This document shows positions 40,403 to 52,110 of a stretch of 64,000 nt of DNA, piece after piece. The position numbers and the translations under genes were made by a program. Position 1 is the stretch's first letter, and each line of letters starts with the position of its first letter. Location of the stretch: contig NZ_LT900024.1 in NCBI RefSeq assembly GCF_900182925.1, forward strand, positions 2,294,001 through 2,358,000. The letters run 5' to 3'. The DNA is from Psychrobacter sp. LV10R520-6 (lineage in GTDB: Bacteria > Pseudomonadota > Gammaproteobacteria > Pseudomonadales > Moraxellaceae). A model generated the notes under the pieces. That model worked only from the letters and a program-made list of their open reading frames with translations. It was not told where the DNA came from and did not search any database.

Positions 40403-41107
40403 TTACTTTTTTGCGTCCTCGGCCTCATCTAACTTTAAGCGGTTGGTTAACGCAGAATATAACGACGGTTGCATGTTATGGATGTTGCCTAGCATCCATT
40501 TAATGTAGCCGATGGGTACCTCTTTAATCGCTTGTCCTTTGTACTTACCAAACGGCATCTTACCGACGGGATTGGCAGTGTTTGAGATTTTATGGACCGC
40601 GTCAAAATCGGTCGGCTCAATCTCTAGCCGTTCACAGCAGGCCTGATACAGTAAGTGGCACATACGTGCATCGCCTAATGCATCGTGTGCGACAATGGTC
40701 ATCTTAATTGCCGCACTCTTTCCCAGTAATTGCTCGATACATTTAGACTGACTGTAAGCGCTCCACTCTGGGAAGGCTACGCGGGCCAGTCTAACGGTAC
40801 AGATTAGCTTGGCCGATGGCCGACCTATTACTCGCCAATCAAAACGGACATTGTGGGCGATCAGATACTCTGGTAATTGAAATTTATCCAAATCAAAACG
40901 CTCAAGACCAGCCACGTCCTCATCAGTAATACCGTGAACTTTGATAACGATTGGCGATATAGAACGGCCACTATTAAAATACTTCATCCACTCAAACCCA
41001 GTAGCAACATTAATAGTCGCTACCTGAATAGGTCGTGGATCACGCCCTTGGTCGGTTTCGGTATCGATAACAAGCGCAGTGCCAGCAGTGTCAAAAGCAG
41101 CAATCAT
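40403..41107 (-). CDS. DEDDh 3'-5' exonuclease with C-terminal DUF3820-like domain
   Basis: The 234-residue product starts MIAAFDTAGTALVIDTETD; the exonuclease motifs are DTETD (I), AHNVRFDW (II) and AHDALGDAR (III, with the His of DEDDh). This is the ExoX/RNase T-like branch of the DnaQ fold. The last 60 residues (KMPFGKYKGQAIKEVPIGYI) match the small domain often fused to such nucleases. Start at 41107 chosen over one 38 codons upstream on homology grounds, though no strong ribosome site is seen. Confidence 0.85.
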   Translation of the reverse strand: MIAAFDTAGTALVIDTETDQGRDPRPIQVATINVATGFEWMKYFNSGRSISPIVIKVHGITDEDVAGLERFDLDKFQLPEYLIAHNVRFDWRVIGRPSAKLICTVRLARVAFPEWSAYSQSKCIEQLLGKSAAIKMTIVAHDALGDARMCHLLYQACCERLEIEPTDFDAVHKISNTANPVGKMPFGKYKGQAIKEVPIGYIKWMLGNIHNMQPSLYSALTNRLKLDEAEDAKK

Positions 41108-41399
41108 AAGCAAAAACCATCGTAATCTAAAAGAAGCGTTATGTAGTCGATCCAAGTTAAAAACGATACAGTGCTGCTGGTATGAATTTTTTGCAGCCTC
41201 TGTCCCGCTTGCGAACAGCAAGCAAGAAAAATTTATAGCAGTAGCACATTGCTATGAACGTACCTCTTTTATTTTGAACTAGATATATTAGAGACTATCA
41301 AAAACCTATGTAAAAATGATATAAAACAACAGCCCTATAGCGGCCTTAATTTTAAAACAATACCATTCAAGCGGCTACAAGCGCATATAAGGAACGTCG

Positions 41400-41993
41400 A
41401 TGCTACCAACTGAAAGAAATCGGCAACAACAACCAGCGTTTTTCAGCCGTCTGATAAGTGTCCTATTAAAGTCCATTTTTTTATTAGCGCTTTTGTTTGT
41501 GCTGGATAAATTGCTACCCAGTATTAGTCAACAAACCCAATCTTTTGTGGTGTCAAAATGGCAGCAGATTAATCTATTACAACAGGAATTGCCCACAGAA
41601 AACAGCTTACCAAGTCCGCTACCAGAACAGCATCTGACAGATACATGGGGCGGCGCTCGTAGCGAAGGTCGGTCCCATGAAGGCATTGATATTTTTGCCC
41701 CGCGTGGCACGCCCATTAAAGCAACGACAGCAGGGGTGATCAGTAAAGTTGGGCAAAATAATTTAGGTGGACGAGTGGTAGTCATTGTGGGTCCAGGCGG
41801 CGCTGGACATTATTATGCCCATATGGAAGACTACGCTGATATCAGCACGAATGATTGGGTCAATGCAGGCGATGTTATCGGTTATGTGGGTAACAGTGGT
41901 AACGCTAAGGGCACGCCGCCGCATGTGCATTACGGCATTTATATTAATGGCCGCGCGGTAAATCCTTATCCGCTACTATCCAAAAATAACTAA
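41400..41993 (+). CDS. membrane-anchored M23 (LytM-type) peptidase
   Basis: The 197-residue product has one hydrophobic segment near 19-37, a linker, and an M23 domain with the zinc motif HEGID (His93, Asp97) and HVH (His177) ending in [11 protein letters not shown]. Such enzymes cut peptidoglycan cross-links or act as regulators when the motif is degenerate; here the motif looks complete. The active domain should face the periplasm. It converges on phoR with five bases between stops. AAGGAACG precedes the ATG. Confidence 0.92.
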   Translation: MLPTERNRQQQPAFFSRLISVLLKSIFLLALLFVLDKLLPSISQQTQSFVVSKWQQINLLQQELPTENSLPSPLPEQHLTDTWGGARSEGRSHEGIDIFAPRGTPIKATTAGVISKVGQNNLGGRVVVIVGPGGAGHYYAHMEDYADISTNDWVNAGDVIGYVGNSGNAKGTPPHVHYGIYINGRAVNPYPLLSKNN

Positions 41994-41998
41994 CAACT

Positions 41999-43393
41999 TT
42001 AGTATTTTTCTAGGTTATTTAGGTTATCGGTGTCTGGAATCGTTGTGGTTATAGTCGTCAAATCAGGCTCAGCTGCGCAAATACGGGCAGGAGGAAATAA
42101 GATGCTAAAGGTCGATCCTTGTCCTTCCTCCGACTCAATATTTAAGCTGGCTTGATGCTGATACAGGGCATGCTTCACTATTGCTAACCCTAGACCTGTT
42201 CCTCCGGTAGCGCGGCTACGTCCACTGTCCACTCGATAAAAACGCTCGGTTAATCGGGAAATATGCTGCGGTGCGATACCGATGCCATCATCGATGACCG
42301 CAAACACGCAACCCTTCTCGGTCGCTGTCCAACTGATAACGATATTGCCGCCTTTTGGGGTATATTTGATGGCATTAACTACCAAGTTTAATAAAGCGCT
42401 ATTTAAATAAAGCTCCGCACCATATATATTACTTTCGGTATTCACCTGCAAGCTAATATGATGGCCATACTCTTTATTATAAACACTGGCATCGTCAAAC
42501 AATTGAGTGAGCAACCGGTTCATATCGATGCAATTGAGCGTCGGCTTTTCTTCATTCTCTAGCCGTGATAACAGCAGTAAATCGTTGACGATGCTGTTCA
42601 TTCGCGCGGTTTGTTGGGTCATAAGTTTAAAACCGCGTTGCCACTGCGGCGCAATATCGGGCTGGTCAGAGAAGGTCTCAAGATAGCCCATCAGCACGGT
42701 CAATGGTGTCCGCAGCTCATGCGAGACATTGGCTACAAAATCTTGACGCATCTGCTCTAAATGCTGCAAGCGGGTGACGTCATAAATAATCAATAGCTTC
42801 TCGCCACCAAAATGCGTGACTTCACACTTTAGGTAGCGTCCTGGATTAAGCCATGACACCATATGAATACCGTTATTTGGAGAAACTGTCGTCTGATAAT
42901 ATTGCCGAAATTCTGGCACTGTAATGAGGTTAAAGATACTGTTGCCTTGGTCGCTTGATTGTAGCGCCAGTAAGTCTTCTGCTGCCTGATTCCACCATTC
43001 CAAATCATCAGTATCGTTGAGCAAAATAACCGCATCTTGTAAGGCTAATAAAGAACTTCTAATTTTTTTGACCAAACCCATTAGTTTCTGTTGAGTGAGC
43101 CTTTCTTGTTTACGGTTTTGATACAGTTGCGATGCCACCACACTGAGACCGCCCAGCATATCAGGAGACGGCGTATTCACCGGTTTATTAATCCAAGCGT
43201 TGAATCGCTGTAAGGTATACATCCGCCACAAGCTATATGATAACAGCGCCACGATGATGCTTTCCAAAAGATAGGAGCTGTATAAACCTAACGCCACCCC
43301 ACCGCTTAACCAAAACAGCAGCCACCGTATATCTGCCCATAGCAGCGCATATCGGGGCGTTGGGCGTCGTTTGTTATCCGCAGACGTCATCAT
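41999..43393 (-). CDS. phoR: phosphate regulon sensor histidine kinase
   Basis: The 464-residue product has two N-terminal hydrophobic stretches (about 20-58), a PAS-like region (110-205), the H-box FVANVSHELRTPL with His225, and the ATP-binding N, G1 and G2 boxes (NLVVNAIKYTPKGG, VIDDGIGI, GGTGLGLAIVKH). The small periplasmic part fits PhoR, which responds to the Pst transporter through PhoU rather than directly. The upstream phoB partner is 114 bases away on the same strand. The C-terminal tail of about 30 residues is Thr-rich. Confidence 0.9.
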   Translation of the reverse strand: MMTSADNKRRPTPRYALLWADIRWLLFWLSGGVALGLYSSYLLESIIVALLSYSLWRMYTLQRFNAWINKPVNTPSPDMLGGLSVVASQLYQNRKQERLTQQKLMGLVKKIRSSLLALQDAVILLNDTDDLEWWNQAAEDLLALQSSDQGNSIFNLITVPEFRQYYQTTVSPNNGIHMVSWLNPGRYLKCEVTHFGGEKLLIIYDVTRLQHLEQMRQDFVANVSHELRTPLTVLMGYLETFSDQPDIAPQWQRGFKLMTQQTARMNSIVNDLLLLSRLENEEKPTLNCIDMNRLLTQLFDDASVYNKEYGHHISLQVNTESNIYGAELYLNSALLNLVVNAIKYTPKGGNIVISWTATEKGCVFAVIDDGIGIAPQHISRLTERFYRVDSGRSRATGGTGLGLAIVKHALYQHQASLNIESEEGQGSTFSILFPPARICAAEPDLTTITTTIPDTDNLNNLEKY

Positions 43394-43507
43394 ATTGATA
43401 TACTATCCTCACCACCAGCAACTGTTCCACTGTTCCACTGTCACTATGCCATTTTTACTAAATGTAGTTATCTTACTAACCTACTGTTACTAACCTATTT
43501 TTCTCAA

Positions 43508-44212
43508 TTATTCTTGTTCAACCAAGCTAGAAAACCGATAACCAGTGCCGCGTACGGTTTGGATTAAGCTGGCACAGTCATAAGGTTGCAAGAGTTTGCG
43601 TAGACGGCGAATATGCACATCAATCGTGCGGTCTTCTATATATACATTGCCACCCCATACTTGGTCAAGCAATTGAGTACGGGTATAAGCTCGCTCCGGA
43701 TGACTCATAAAGAACGCCAATAATCGATATTCAGTTGGCCCAATATCAATCACCTTGCCATCGGCACTGACCCGCTGACTTTTGGGGTCAAGGCTCAATC
43801 CTGCTACTTCAATGGGCTTATCGGCACTCAGTGCACTGCTTCGACGCAGCACCGCTTTAATTCGTGAAACCAGCTCACGTGTTGAGAACGGCTTAGTAAT
43901 ATAATCATCCGCCCCTGCATCCAGCCCTTGCACTTTATTGTCTTCTTCGCCTTTGGCCGTGAGCATAATGACCGGAATCTCGGAGAGCAGCTCGTCTTTT
44001 TTGAGCATCCGGCAAAAATCAACGCCACTTTTATCACCCGGTAGCATCCAATCTAGTAAAATGAGCGCGGGACGATGGTCAACCACTTGTTGGTGCGCCT
44101 CCGCTACATCGACGGCTTGCAAACAGTCAAATCCTGCCATCTCCAAGGTCATGACAATCATTTCACGGATTGCCGGCTCATCTTCGACAATCAAAATTTG
44201 CTCATTCTGCAT
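43508..44212 (-). CDS. phoB: phosphate regulon response regulator
   Basis: A 234-residue OmpR-type regulator: receiver domain with acidic pocket and phosphoacceptor Asp54 (ILLDWMLPG), switch Thr in MLTAKGEE, Lys in ITKPFSTREL, then a winged-helix domain with YTRTQLLDQVWGG and RTIDVHIRRLRKLL, the PhoB version. Upstream of phoR on one strand, as in most gammaproteobacteria. No Pho box was checked with confidence upstream. Confidence 0.95.
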   Translation of the reverse strand: MQNEQILIVEDEPAIREMIVMTLEMAGFDCLQAVDVAEAHQQVVDHRPALILLDWMLPGDKSGVDFCRMLKKDELLSEIPVIMLTAKGEEDNKVQGLDAGADDYITKPFSTRELVSRIKAVLRRSSALSADKPIEVAGLSLDPKSQRVSADGKVIDIGPTEYRLLAFFMSHPERAYTRTQLLDQVWGGNVYIEDRTIDVHIRRLRKLLQPYDCASLIQTVRGTGYRFSSLVEQE

Positions 44213-44386
44213 ACGATAGCCTTTTTTTAAATGACAGCTTTTAAATGATAAGTAGTAAATGGTGGGTTAAAGGAATAGGCAAATATAATAGTAAACGCTC
44301 GCCACTCTCCCCTTATTAAACAACTTTATTATGACGACTTGATGACAATTTAAATTAACTGACAACTTATTAAATTAACAAACAGC

Positions 44387-44839
44387 TTAAACTTCCAATA
44401 AAAAGTTAAGCGGCCCATCATTAATACTTTCGACTTGCATATTGGCCCCAAACTGTCCGCTAGCAACTATAGGATGCTGAGTTTTTGCATAAGCTATCAG
44501 CTCAGAAAACAATGCTTGCGCGGCATCGGGCTTCATAGCTGCACCAAAATCTGGCCGACGTCCGTTATTAGTATTTGCCATTAAAGTAAACTGCGACACC
44601 ATTAATAATCCGCCGCCGACTTGTTGTACATTTTGATCAAGCTTGCCAACTTTGGCAGGATCAGCAGTATTCTCGAAAATACGATAAGTAAGAATTTTAT
44701 CTACTAACCGCTGCGCACTTTGTAGGCTATCGTCATGCCCCAATCCAATATACGATAATATTCCGTGTTCAATTCTGCCAATACAACTGTCATCAACCGT
44801 GACGCTGGCACGGCTCACCCGTTGAATAAGTGCTTTCAT
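44387..44839 (-). CDS. dtd: D-aminoacyl-tRNA deacylase
   Basis: DTD removes D-amino acids from tRNA. The 150-residue product starts MKALIQRVSRASVTVDD, has the SQFTLMANTNNGRRPDF segment with the conserved SQFTL near 80-84, and the NGPLNFLLEV-type end (NDGPLNFLLEV) corresponding to the Gly-cisPro region NxGPxT. The usual T of the NGPVT motif is N in this version. Length normal. It is divergent from psd with 116 bases between. Confidence 0.93.
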   Translation of the reverse strand: MKALIQRVSRASVTVDDSCIGRIEHGILSYIGLGHDDSLQSAQRLVDKILTYRIFENTADPAKVGKLDQNVQQVGGGLLMVSQFTLMANTNNGRRPDFGAAMKPDAAQALFSELIAYAKTQHPIVASGQFGANMQVESINDGPLNFLLEV

Positions 44840-44955
44840 TTATTAATTCCTTAGCAGATTATGATCATACCCTAATACGTGGTTCATGTTAAAATGCGGC
44901 TATTGATTTACTTATTTTCTATTCTTATTTTAAACCCTATTCCGGTAACCTCGTC

Positions 44956-45858
44956 ATGACTTTATTTACTACTCTACAGCAGTTTGTCCCGCAGCAGCAG
45001 CTGAGCAAAGTTGCTGGACGTTTGGCTGCAAGCCGTCACCCTGTCGTCAAACGCGTCTTTATTCGCAGCTTTGCCAAGGCTTATAACGTTCATTTGGATG
45101 ACTATGAACGTCAGAGCTTCAAGGCTTATGAGAGCTTTAACGACTTTTTTACCCGTGAGCTTAAAGACGATGCGCGCACCATTGATAGCACTACCAATGG
45201 TATCGTCAGCCCCGCCGATGGCGTGATATCACAGTTGGGTCAGATACAGAATCATAAGCTACTACAAGCCAAAGGTCGGCATTACGATGTGGGTCAGCTG
45301 CTTGCCGATAGTGAAGATGGCAGTTATTTCGCAGATGGTAGCTTTGCGACTGTCTATCTAGCGCCCAGCAACTATCACCGCGTCCATATGCCATTTGCTG
45401 GCACCTTAACCAAAACCCGTTATGTTCCCGGCGCCTTATTTTCGGTTAATACTACCACTGCCGCTAATATTCCTGACTTATTTGCTCGTAACGAGCGCTT
45501 GGTATGTATGTTTGATACTCAGTACGGTAAAGCTGCGGTAGTAATGGTCGGCGCGATGATTGTCGCCGGTATCGAAACGGTCGCTACTGGAAAAATCAAT
45601 CGTACGGACGACATTCAAGAGGCGAGTCATAACATGAGCTTGGCAAAAGGCGACGAGCTCGGACGCTTTTATTTGGGCTCAACGGCTGTTGTAGTATTGC
45701 CAAAAGCTGCAAAAGCGGACTGGCAAGACAATATGACCGCTAATGCTAGCGTACAAATGGGACAGTTATTAGGTAAGTCTCATATGAAGGTTAACGCTAA
45801 TACTGTTAACACTGATGAGAAAAATGCTAGCCCTACGAATGACGATAAAGAAACCTAA
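44956..45858 (+). CDS. psd: phosphatidylserine decarboxylase proenzyme
   Basis: PSD makes phosphatidylethanolamine at the inner membrane. The 300-residue proenzyme has the self-cleavage motif LGST at 240-243, where cutting between Gly and Ser would create the pyruvoyl group on the small subunit. SPADGVISQLGQI near 85-97 and YHRVHMPFAG near 140-149 are family motifs. The C-terminal 35 residues are low complexity and beyond the family's normal end. Confidence 0.95.
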   Translation: MTLFTTLQQFVPQQQLSKVAGRLAASRHPVVKRVFIRSFAKAYNVHLDDYERQSFKAYESFNDFFTRELKDDARTIDSTTNGIVSPADGVISQLGQIQNHKLLQAKGRHYDVGQLLADSEDGSYFADGSFATVYLAPSNYHRVHMPFAGTLTKTRYVPGALFSVNTTTAANIPDLFARNERLVCMFDTQYGKAAVVMVGAMIVAGIETVATGKINRTDDIQEASHNMSLAKGDELGRFYLGSTAVVVLPKAAKADWQDNMTANASVQMGQLLGKSHMKVNANTVNTDEKNASPTNDDKET

Positions 45859-45891
45859 ACCATCATTTTTTAATCTAAGATTTATAAAACC

Positions 45892-45923
45892 AAGGGTTTG
45901 TCATCACTGGCAAACCCTTTTTT
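45892..45923 (+). terminator. intrinsic terminator after psd
   Basis: AAGGGTTTG pairs with CAAACCCTT around a ten-base loop and is followed by a T-run, 34 bases past the psd stop. Confidence 0.88.
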
Positions 45924-45987
45924 GATGTCATAAGTAAGTAGCTGTTTCGTTGAGTAGCTTTTTAATTTAAGCACTTCAATCAAAACC

Positions 45988-46563
45988 CTACTTAATCAAG
46001 TTACTAATAGTTTTGAATGCAGGATCTTTACTACTACGGCATAGCTCAAACAAGATAGTTTCTACAGTAGTAATCACCCCGCCAGCACGGCGAATGCGAC
46101 GAATAGCTTGCTTTTTATCGTAAGGAAAACGCGAACCTACCGCATCACCAATGATGACCGGCTGCATACCATTATCGAGCAAATCAAGCGCCGTTTGTAA
46201 GACACAGACATGAGTTTCAACGCCGAATAGTAAAACAATACTGCGATTTTGCTGCGCAAGATGGTTCCAGGAGTCATCATTATCACAGGCACTGAATGTG
46301 ACTTTCTCAAAGCCTTTGGCATTATTGCCTTCTAATAGCTTACGAATTTCGGGTAGCGTATCGCCTAAGCCTTTTTTATATTGCTCATTCAGCATGATCG
46401 GAATATCAAGTGCTTGTAGACCTTTGACTAAAGTGGTTATTTTCTTGACGATATTTTCATGGTCGTAGATGTGCGGGGTCAGACGTTCTTGCACGTCAAT
46501 TATCATCGCTTGCGTATTTTCGCGGGCGATACGGTAGGTACGGTCAGTAATCATGGTGGGCAT
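45988..46563 (-). CDS. isochorismatase-family cysteine hydrolase
   Basis: The 191-residue product has the Asp-Lys-Cys triad positions of the family: Asp23 in MIIDVQERL, a Lys in the GFEKVTFSACD stretch, and the Cys in GVETHVCVLQ. The overall look is YcaC-like rather than nicotinamidase. Substrate unknown. AAGGAGTGT lies before the ATG. Single gene with terminators on both sides. Confidence 0.85.
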   Translation of the reverse strand: MPTMITDRTYRIARENTQAMIIDVQERLTPHIYDHENIVKKITTLVKGLQALDIPIMLNEQYKKGLGDTLPEIRKLLEGNNAKGFEKVTFSACDNDDSWNHLAQQNRSIVLLFGVETHVCVLQTALDLLDNGMQPVIIGDAVGSRFPYDKKQAIRRIRRAGGVITTVETILFELCRSSKDPAFKTISNLIK

Positions 46564-46748
46564 AGTACACTCCTTGTACGGCTGAAACCTATATGTGTAG
46601 GTTGTTTTAACTTCAGATTTGGCATGAAATTATAGTTATTAATTATACTCTTATTTAGTCATAGTTTATCTGGTACGTCAATGAGGATAACCTATAGTAA
46701 CAACTTATGATTTTTCATTCTATACTTCTCCTATGTACCATTAATACA

Positions 46749-46778
46749 AAAACCCCCAGTCATAATGACTGAGGGTTT
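46749..46778 (-). terminator. intrinsic terminator after fadA
   Basis: On the minus strand AAACCCTCAGTCAT pairs with ATGACTGGGGGTTT and a T-run follows, 47 bases beyond the fadA stop. Confidence 0.85.
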
Positions 46779-46824
46779 CTGTTAAAACGATTAACTACTT
46801 TAAAATTATTGAAACATCAACCGC

Positions 46825-48060
<1,236 letters not shown>

Positions 48061-48149
48061 TTATAAGTGGTTGAATCATTAATAAATTATCATCAACCGC
48101 TACCGAGCATAGATAAGGTACTGCGCTTCATCCTAGTAATGACTGCCCG

Positions 48150-50309
48150 TTACGCCGTTGCGTAAAAGGTCTCGCCTGCTGCTGCCATATCGCGAATCTT
48201 TTGCGGGGCTTCATAAGCTTTGCCAAGATGCGCATATTTTTCGCATAGCGCCAGATAGTTATCAAGACCCATCTGATCGACATAACGGCATGGGCCACCA
48301 CGGAATGGTGGGAAACCAACGCCCATAATCATGGCCATATCAGCTTCAGATGGCGTCGATACGATATTGTCTTCTAAGCAGCGTACGGTTTCATTACAGA
48401 AAGCCAGCATAGTGCGATCGATGATAGCTTGATCATCAAACTCTTGCTTAGTGCTATCGGTAGTGTCTTTGAGCAACGCATAAGTGGCATCATCTGCAAC
48501 TTTTTTCGGCTTGCCACGTTTGTCCATTTCATACTTGTAGAAACCAACGCCGTTTTTCTGACCTAAGCGATTGTTGTCATAAAGATGCTGGATTGCACCT
48601 TTATAATCAGGCTTCATGCGATCAGGATAGCCGTCTGCCATCACTTCTGCGCCATGTACACCTGTATCAAGACCGACCACGTCGATTAGATAAGCAGGGC
48701 CCATTGGCCAGCCGAATTTTTCCATGACTTTATCGACATGAACGAAGTCAGCGCCTTGCTTAAGTAACAAGTCAAAAGCACCAAAGTATGGGAATAGCAC
48801 ACGGTTGACTAAGAAACCTGGGCAGTCATTGACCACAACAGGCACTTTGCCCATTTTGGTTGCTAGAGCGACCGTCGTGGCAATGGCTTCTTCAGAGGAC
48901 TTTTCACCGCGAATAACTTCGACCAATGGCATACGATGCACAGGGTTGAAGAAATGCATACCGACGAAGTTTTCTGGGCGCTCAAGTGCTTCAGCTAGGT
49001 AAGTGATAGAGATGGTTGAAGTATTTGAGGCTAAGATGCAATCGTCTTTAACCAAGCCTTCTACTTCTTTAAGTACTGAACGCTTAACTTTTGGATTCTC
49101 AACAACCGCTTCAATAACGATATCAGTATCGCTAAAGTCGCCATAGTTCAATGTAGGACGGATACGGCTTAAGGTTTCACCCATTTTGGTGGCAGTCATC
49201 TTGCCGCGATCAACCATCTTGCCAAGCAGCTTGCTGGCTTCACCCATACCAAGGTCTAATTGCTCAGACTTGATATCTTTCATGATAATTGGCAAGCCTT
49301 TGCTGGCTGCCTGATAGGCAATACCACCGCCCATGATGCCTGCGCCTAGTACAGCGGCTTCATTAATTTCATGCGCTTGCTTGCTGTGTTGTTTGGCCAG
49401 TTTTTTAACCAACTGATCGCTTAAGAACAGACCAACTAAGCTCTCTGCTTGTGGGGTTTTGGCCGCTTTAGCAAAGCCTGCTGATTCTACGTCAATCGCT
49501 TTATCGCGTGGCAAATTGACATGTTTTTCAATGGCGTCGATAGCGATGGCAGGTGCTGGATACTGCTTAGGATTGGCTTTAGCAAAGATCATTGCTCTGG
49601 CACTACTAAAGGCCATCGCTTGCTCAAGCGGGTTCAGTTTAACTGGGTTTAACTTCTCTTCACGTTTGGCTTCCCAGTTAAGCTCACCTGAAATACATTT
49701 TTTGACCAAATCGATCGCTGCATCTTGCAAGTCATCAGCAGGAACGGTCGCATCAACCAAGCCCAGTTTTAGCGCATCCAATGCTTTTTTAGGTGTTCCT
49801 GTAGCGATAAGCTCAAGCGCATTATCGATACCAATGATACGTGTACTACGGACGGTACCACCAAAACCTGGGAAAATACCCAGTTGGGTTTCAGGCAAAC
49901 CAATAATCGCCTTGTCACTCATGACGCGATATTCACAAACCAGAGTCATCTCACAACCACCGCCGAGTGCTGCACCATTAATAGCGGCCACTTTCGGGAA
50001 TGGCAAATCTTCAAAGCGGTTAAAGGCGTCGTTGACTTTGATGCCCCATTCTCTAATCTCGCTCTCAGACTTTCTAAAAGAGGCGACGAATTCTGTGATA
50101 TCAGCACCAGCGATAAAGACGCCTTTGCTTGACGTTACGATCAAACCTTTGACATCATTAGCTTTTTCTAAAGCGCTCACGACTTCGCCAAATTGCTTAT
50201 TAGTCTCAGCATCAAACTTGTTCACGCTCTCATTTTCGGCGTTGTATTGCATGTTGGCAATGCCATCCTCTAGCATTGTCACCGTGATGCGATTTCCTTG
50301 ATATACCAT
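48150..50309 (-). CDS. fadB: fatty-acid oxidation complex alpha subunit
   Basis: FadB combines enoyl-CoA hydratase/isomerase (about 1-190) and 3-hydroxyacyl-CoA dehydrogenase (about 310-715). The hydratase glutamates are in [14 protein letters not shown] and [14 protein letters not shown]; the dehydrogenase NAD loop is [13 protein letters not shown] and the catalytic His is in [14 protein letters not shown]. 719 residues is normal. A long open frame on the opposite strand is only a shadow. AAGGAGTTCCAC precedes the ATG. Confidence 0.96.
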   Translation of the reverse strand: MVYQGNRITVTMLEDGIANMQYNAENESVNKFDAETNKQFGEVVSALEKANDVKGLIVTSSKGVFIAGADITEFVASFRKSESEIREWGIKVNDAFNRFEDLPFPKVAAINGAALGGGCEMTLVCEYRVMSDKAIIGLPETQLGIFPGFGGTVRSTRIIGIDNALELIATGTPKKALDALKLGLVDATVPADDLQDAAIDLVKKCISGELNWEAKREEKLNPVKLNPLEQAMAFSSARAMIFAKANPKQYPAPAIAIDAIEKHVNLPRDKAIDVESAGFAKAAKTPQAESLVGLFLSDQLVKKLAKQHSKQAHEINEAAVLGAGIMGGGIAYQAASKGLPIIMKDIKSEQLDLGMGEASKLLGKMVDRGKMTATKMGETLSRIRPTLNYGDFSDTDIVIEAVVENPKVKRSVLKEVEGLVKDDCILASNTSTISITYLAEALERPENFVGMHFFNPVHRMPLVEVIRGEKSSEEAIATTVALATKMGKVPVVVNDCPGFLVNRVLFPYFGAFDLLLKQGADFVHVDKVMEKFGWPMGPAYLIDVVGLDTGVHGAEVMADGYPDRMKPDYKGAIQHLYDNNRLGQKNGVGFYKYEMDKRGKPKKVADDATYALLKDTTDSTKQEFDDQAIIDRTMLAFCNETVRCLEDNIVSTPSEADMAMIMGVGFPPFRGGPCRYVDQMGLDNYLALCEKYAHLGKAYEAPQKIRDMAAAGETFYATA

Positions 50310-50398
50310 GTGGAACTCCTTGCTATATAATAAAAGCTACGTTTTAAAGTTAAAGTAAATAGCCAGTTATTGTTGATAAAACAGGTAATAACACAGTC

Positions 50399-50436
50399 AA
50401 TCTGACAGATTATAGCTATAAATAGCATGTCAGATT
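50399..50436 (-). promoter_or_regulatory. inverted repeat around a TATAAT box upstream of fadB
   Basis: AATCTGACA (50399-50407) and TGTCAGATT (50428-50436) are perfect inverted 9-mers. On the minus strand a perfect TATAAT lies between them (50414-50409), about 95 bases before fadB. The -35 is poor. Operator-like; regulator unknown. Confidence 0.45.
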
Positions 50437-50731
50437 AACCGCGATGACGTCTTTATTATCCAGCGCTCATTGCTTTATCTAGCATGCATTGCTATGGCGC
50501 TTCATTTTTATACTTTTTTTGCTTATATTTGGCCTAATAGTTAGCTTTATCGGTCAGATAACCTGTTTATATACTCAGCATTTAAATCATTAAGCCGTCT
50601 TAACATCAATCAGTGTAGGGGATTATGCCCCCGACTGTCACAAGCTAATACCGGACTCGTAAGTCACTATCAAGCATTTACCTCTGTAATTACGTGCTTT
50701 ACATGCATAAGTGTATACTGGTTTTTAGTGT

Positions 50732-50775
50732 GATAATGTTGCTAACATTATCAGTAGTGCTGTTTAGGTTGTCAG
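50732..50775 (-). promoter_or_regulatory. palindrome overlapping a candidate promoter between fadB and ispA
   Basis: GATAATGTT-GCT-AACATTATC (50732-50752) is a perfect 9-3-9 palindrome. On the minus strand its arm supplies a GATAAT -10 lying 17 bases after CTGACA (50775-50770). Being symmetric, it also offers GATAAT on the plus strand. This looks like a TetR-type operator. The rest of the 652-base gap has no gene. Confidence 0.45.
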
Positions 50776-50961
50776 TAATACTGTTAAAATTTTCAAGGGT
50801 ACTACAGTCACTTACCGCTTTATCAGAACACATTAAGACGGCAAGTTAAATCATCAATACGTAACCAAAACAGACAGCGCCTATCCTATGCCAGCAATCC
50901 TCAACCTATATCATGCTATATTAACGATATTTTTATTATTCACCTTATCAATGGTTGGGTT

Positions 50962-52005
50962 ATGACTGTTTCTTCTGCGCCACGCTTTGTCCCTTTTAAT
51001 AATTTCGAGTCGTTTCACAACAGGCTACGCGCACAATTAGCGCAAGATATTGATACCCTATTTGCCTATGCTCAATTGCCCAGCCCATTAGCAGAAGCCT
51101 GCCGTTATGTAATGACCGGTCAAGGGAAACTGGTTCGGCCATTATTAGTAGCAAGTGCCTTTGTTAGTATAAAAGCAGCTAGCGTAAGTGCCACCAATAA
51201 TTCCCCTGTAACTGAACTAGCAAATACTACCGATGAAAATGAAACAGACAATTTAGATAACCTAGATAGGCTTTTACATGACCAAGCGCACTACGATATG
51301 TGCCGCCGTGCCGCATTGGCGGTAGAGTTACTGCACACCTACTCATTAGTGCACGATGACTTGCCATGTATGGATGACGATGAGTTACGTCGTGGTCAGC
51401 CGACTGCTCATATTGTATTTAATGAAGTGACGGCATTGCTGGCAGGTGATGTTTTACAGACGCTGGCTTTTGAGGTGTTGACCGCAGAAATTCCGACCTT
51501 TGCGCCTTTTGATTCGCAGATAGCCAGCCAGCTATTGGCGATATTTGCACCGCGCGCACGGCGTATGGTGGCCGGTCAAATGCTTGACCTCAATGCCGAA
51601 GCCAATAACAACATTTCTCAAACCGATTTAGAAGCTATCCACCGTGATAAAACAGGCGCCTTGATTGAGGCAGCGGTATTGATGGGTGGAATCTGTGCGC
51701 AAGCAACTGCCCCACAACGTATCGCATTGCAAGATTGTGCGCAGCATATTGGGCTGGCCTTTCAAGTACAAGATGACATTCTAGACGTCACTACCAGTAC
51801 CGATACCTTAGGCAAACCTGCCGGCAGCGATGAAAAGTTAGACAAATCTACCTATGTTAAATTAATGGGTGTTGACGCTGCCAAAGATTATGCGCAGTCG
51901 TTATTTGATGGCGGACGAGCTGCAATTACTCGTGAGCTTGGCAACAATATAGAAAGTGATGCGCTACTTGAGCTTATTGAATGGCTCTGGTCTCGTAAAA
52001 AATAG
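50962..52005 (+). CDS. ispA: farnesyl diphosphate synthase
   Basis: This enzyme builds C15 farnesyl-PP from DMAPP/GPP and IPP. The 347-residue product has the first aspartate-rich motif DDLPCMDDDELRRG near 132-145 and the second QVQDDILDVT near 270, and GKLVRPLL near 57-64. Between residues 75 and 110 there is a low-complexity Asn/Asp/Thr insert that typical IspA (about 300) lacks. It is not beside dxs or xseB here. Confidence 0.92.
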   Translation: MTVSSAPRFVPFNNFESFHNRLRAQLAQDIDTLFAYAQLPSPLAEACRYVMTGQGKLVRPLLVASAFVSIKAASVSATNNSPVTELANTTDENETDNLDNLDRLLHDQAHYDMCRRAALAVELLHTYSLVHDDLPCMDDDELRRGQPTAHIVFNEVTALLAGDVLQTLAFEVLTAEIPTFAPFDSQIASQLLAIFAPRARRMVAGQMLDLNAEANNNISQTDLEAIHRDKTGALIEAAVLMGGICAQATAPQRIALQDCAQHIGLAFQVQDDILDVTTSTDTLGKPAGSDEKLDKSTYVKLMGVDAAKDYAQSLFDGGRAAITRELGNNIESDALLELIEWLWSRKK

Positions 52006-52110
52006 ACACGTAAAAGTAGACGCGTAAAGAGTAGTCTTGGACAATAAGCTTATAAACGTAAATAGATTAAAACATACCCATAAAAAAGGACTTAAATGTA
52101 GAGGGCGGCT

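Noticed and set aside
49459..50301. Open frame of 280 codons on the plus strand
   Set aside because: It lies wholly opposite fadB, whose protein is clearly real; the antisense frame is a shadow with no family resemblance.
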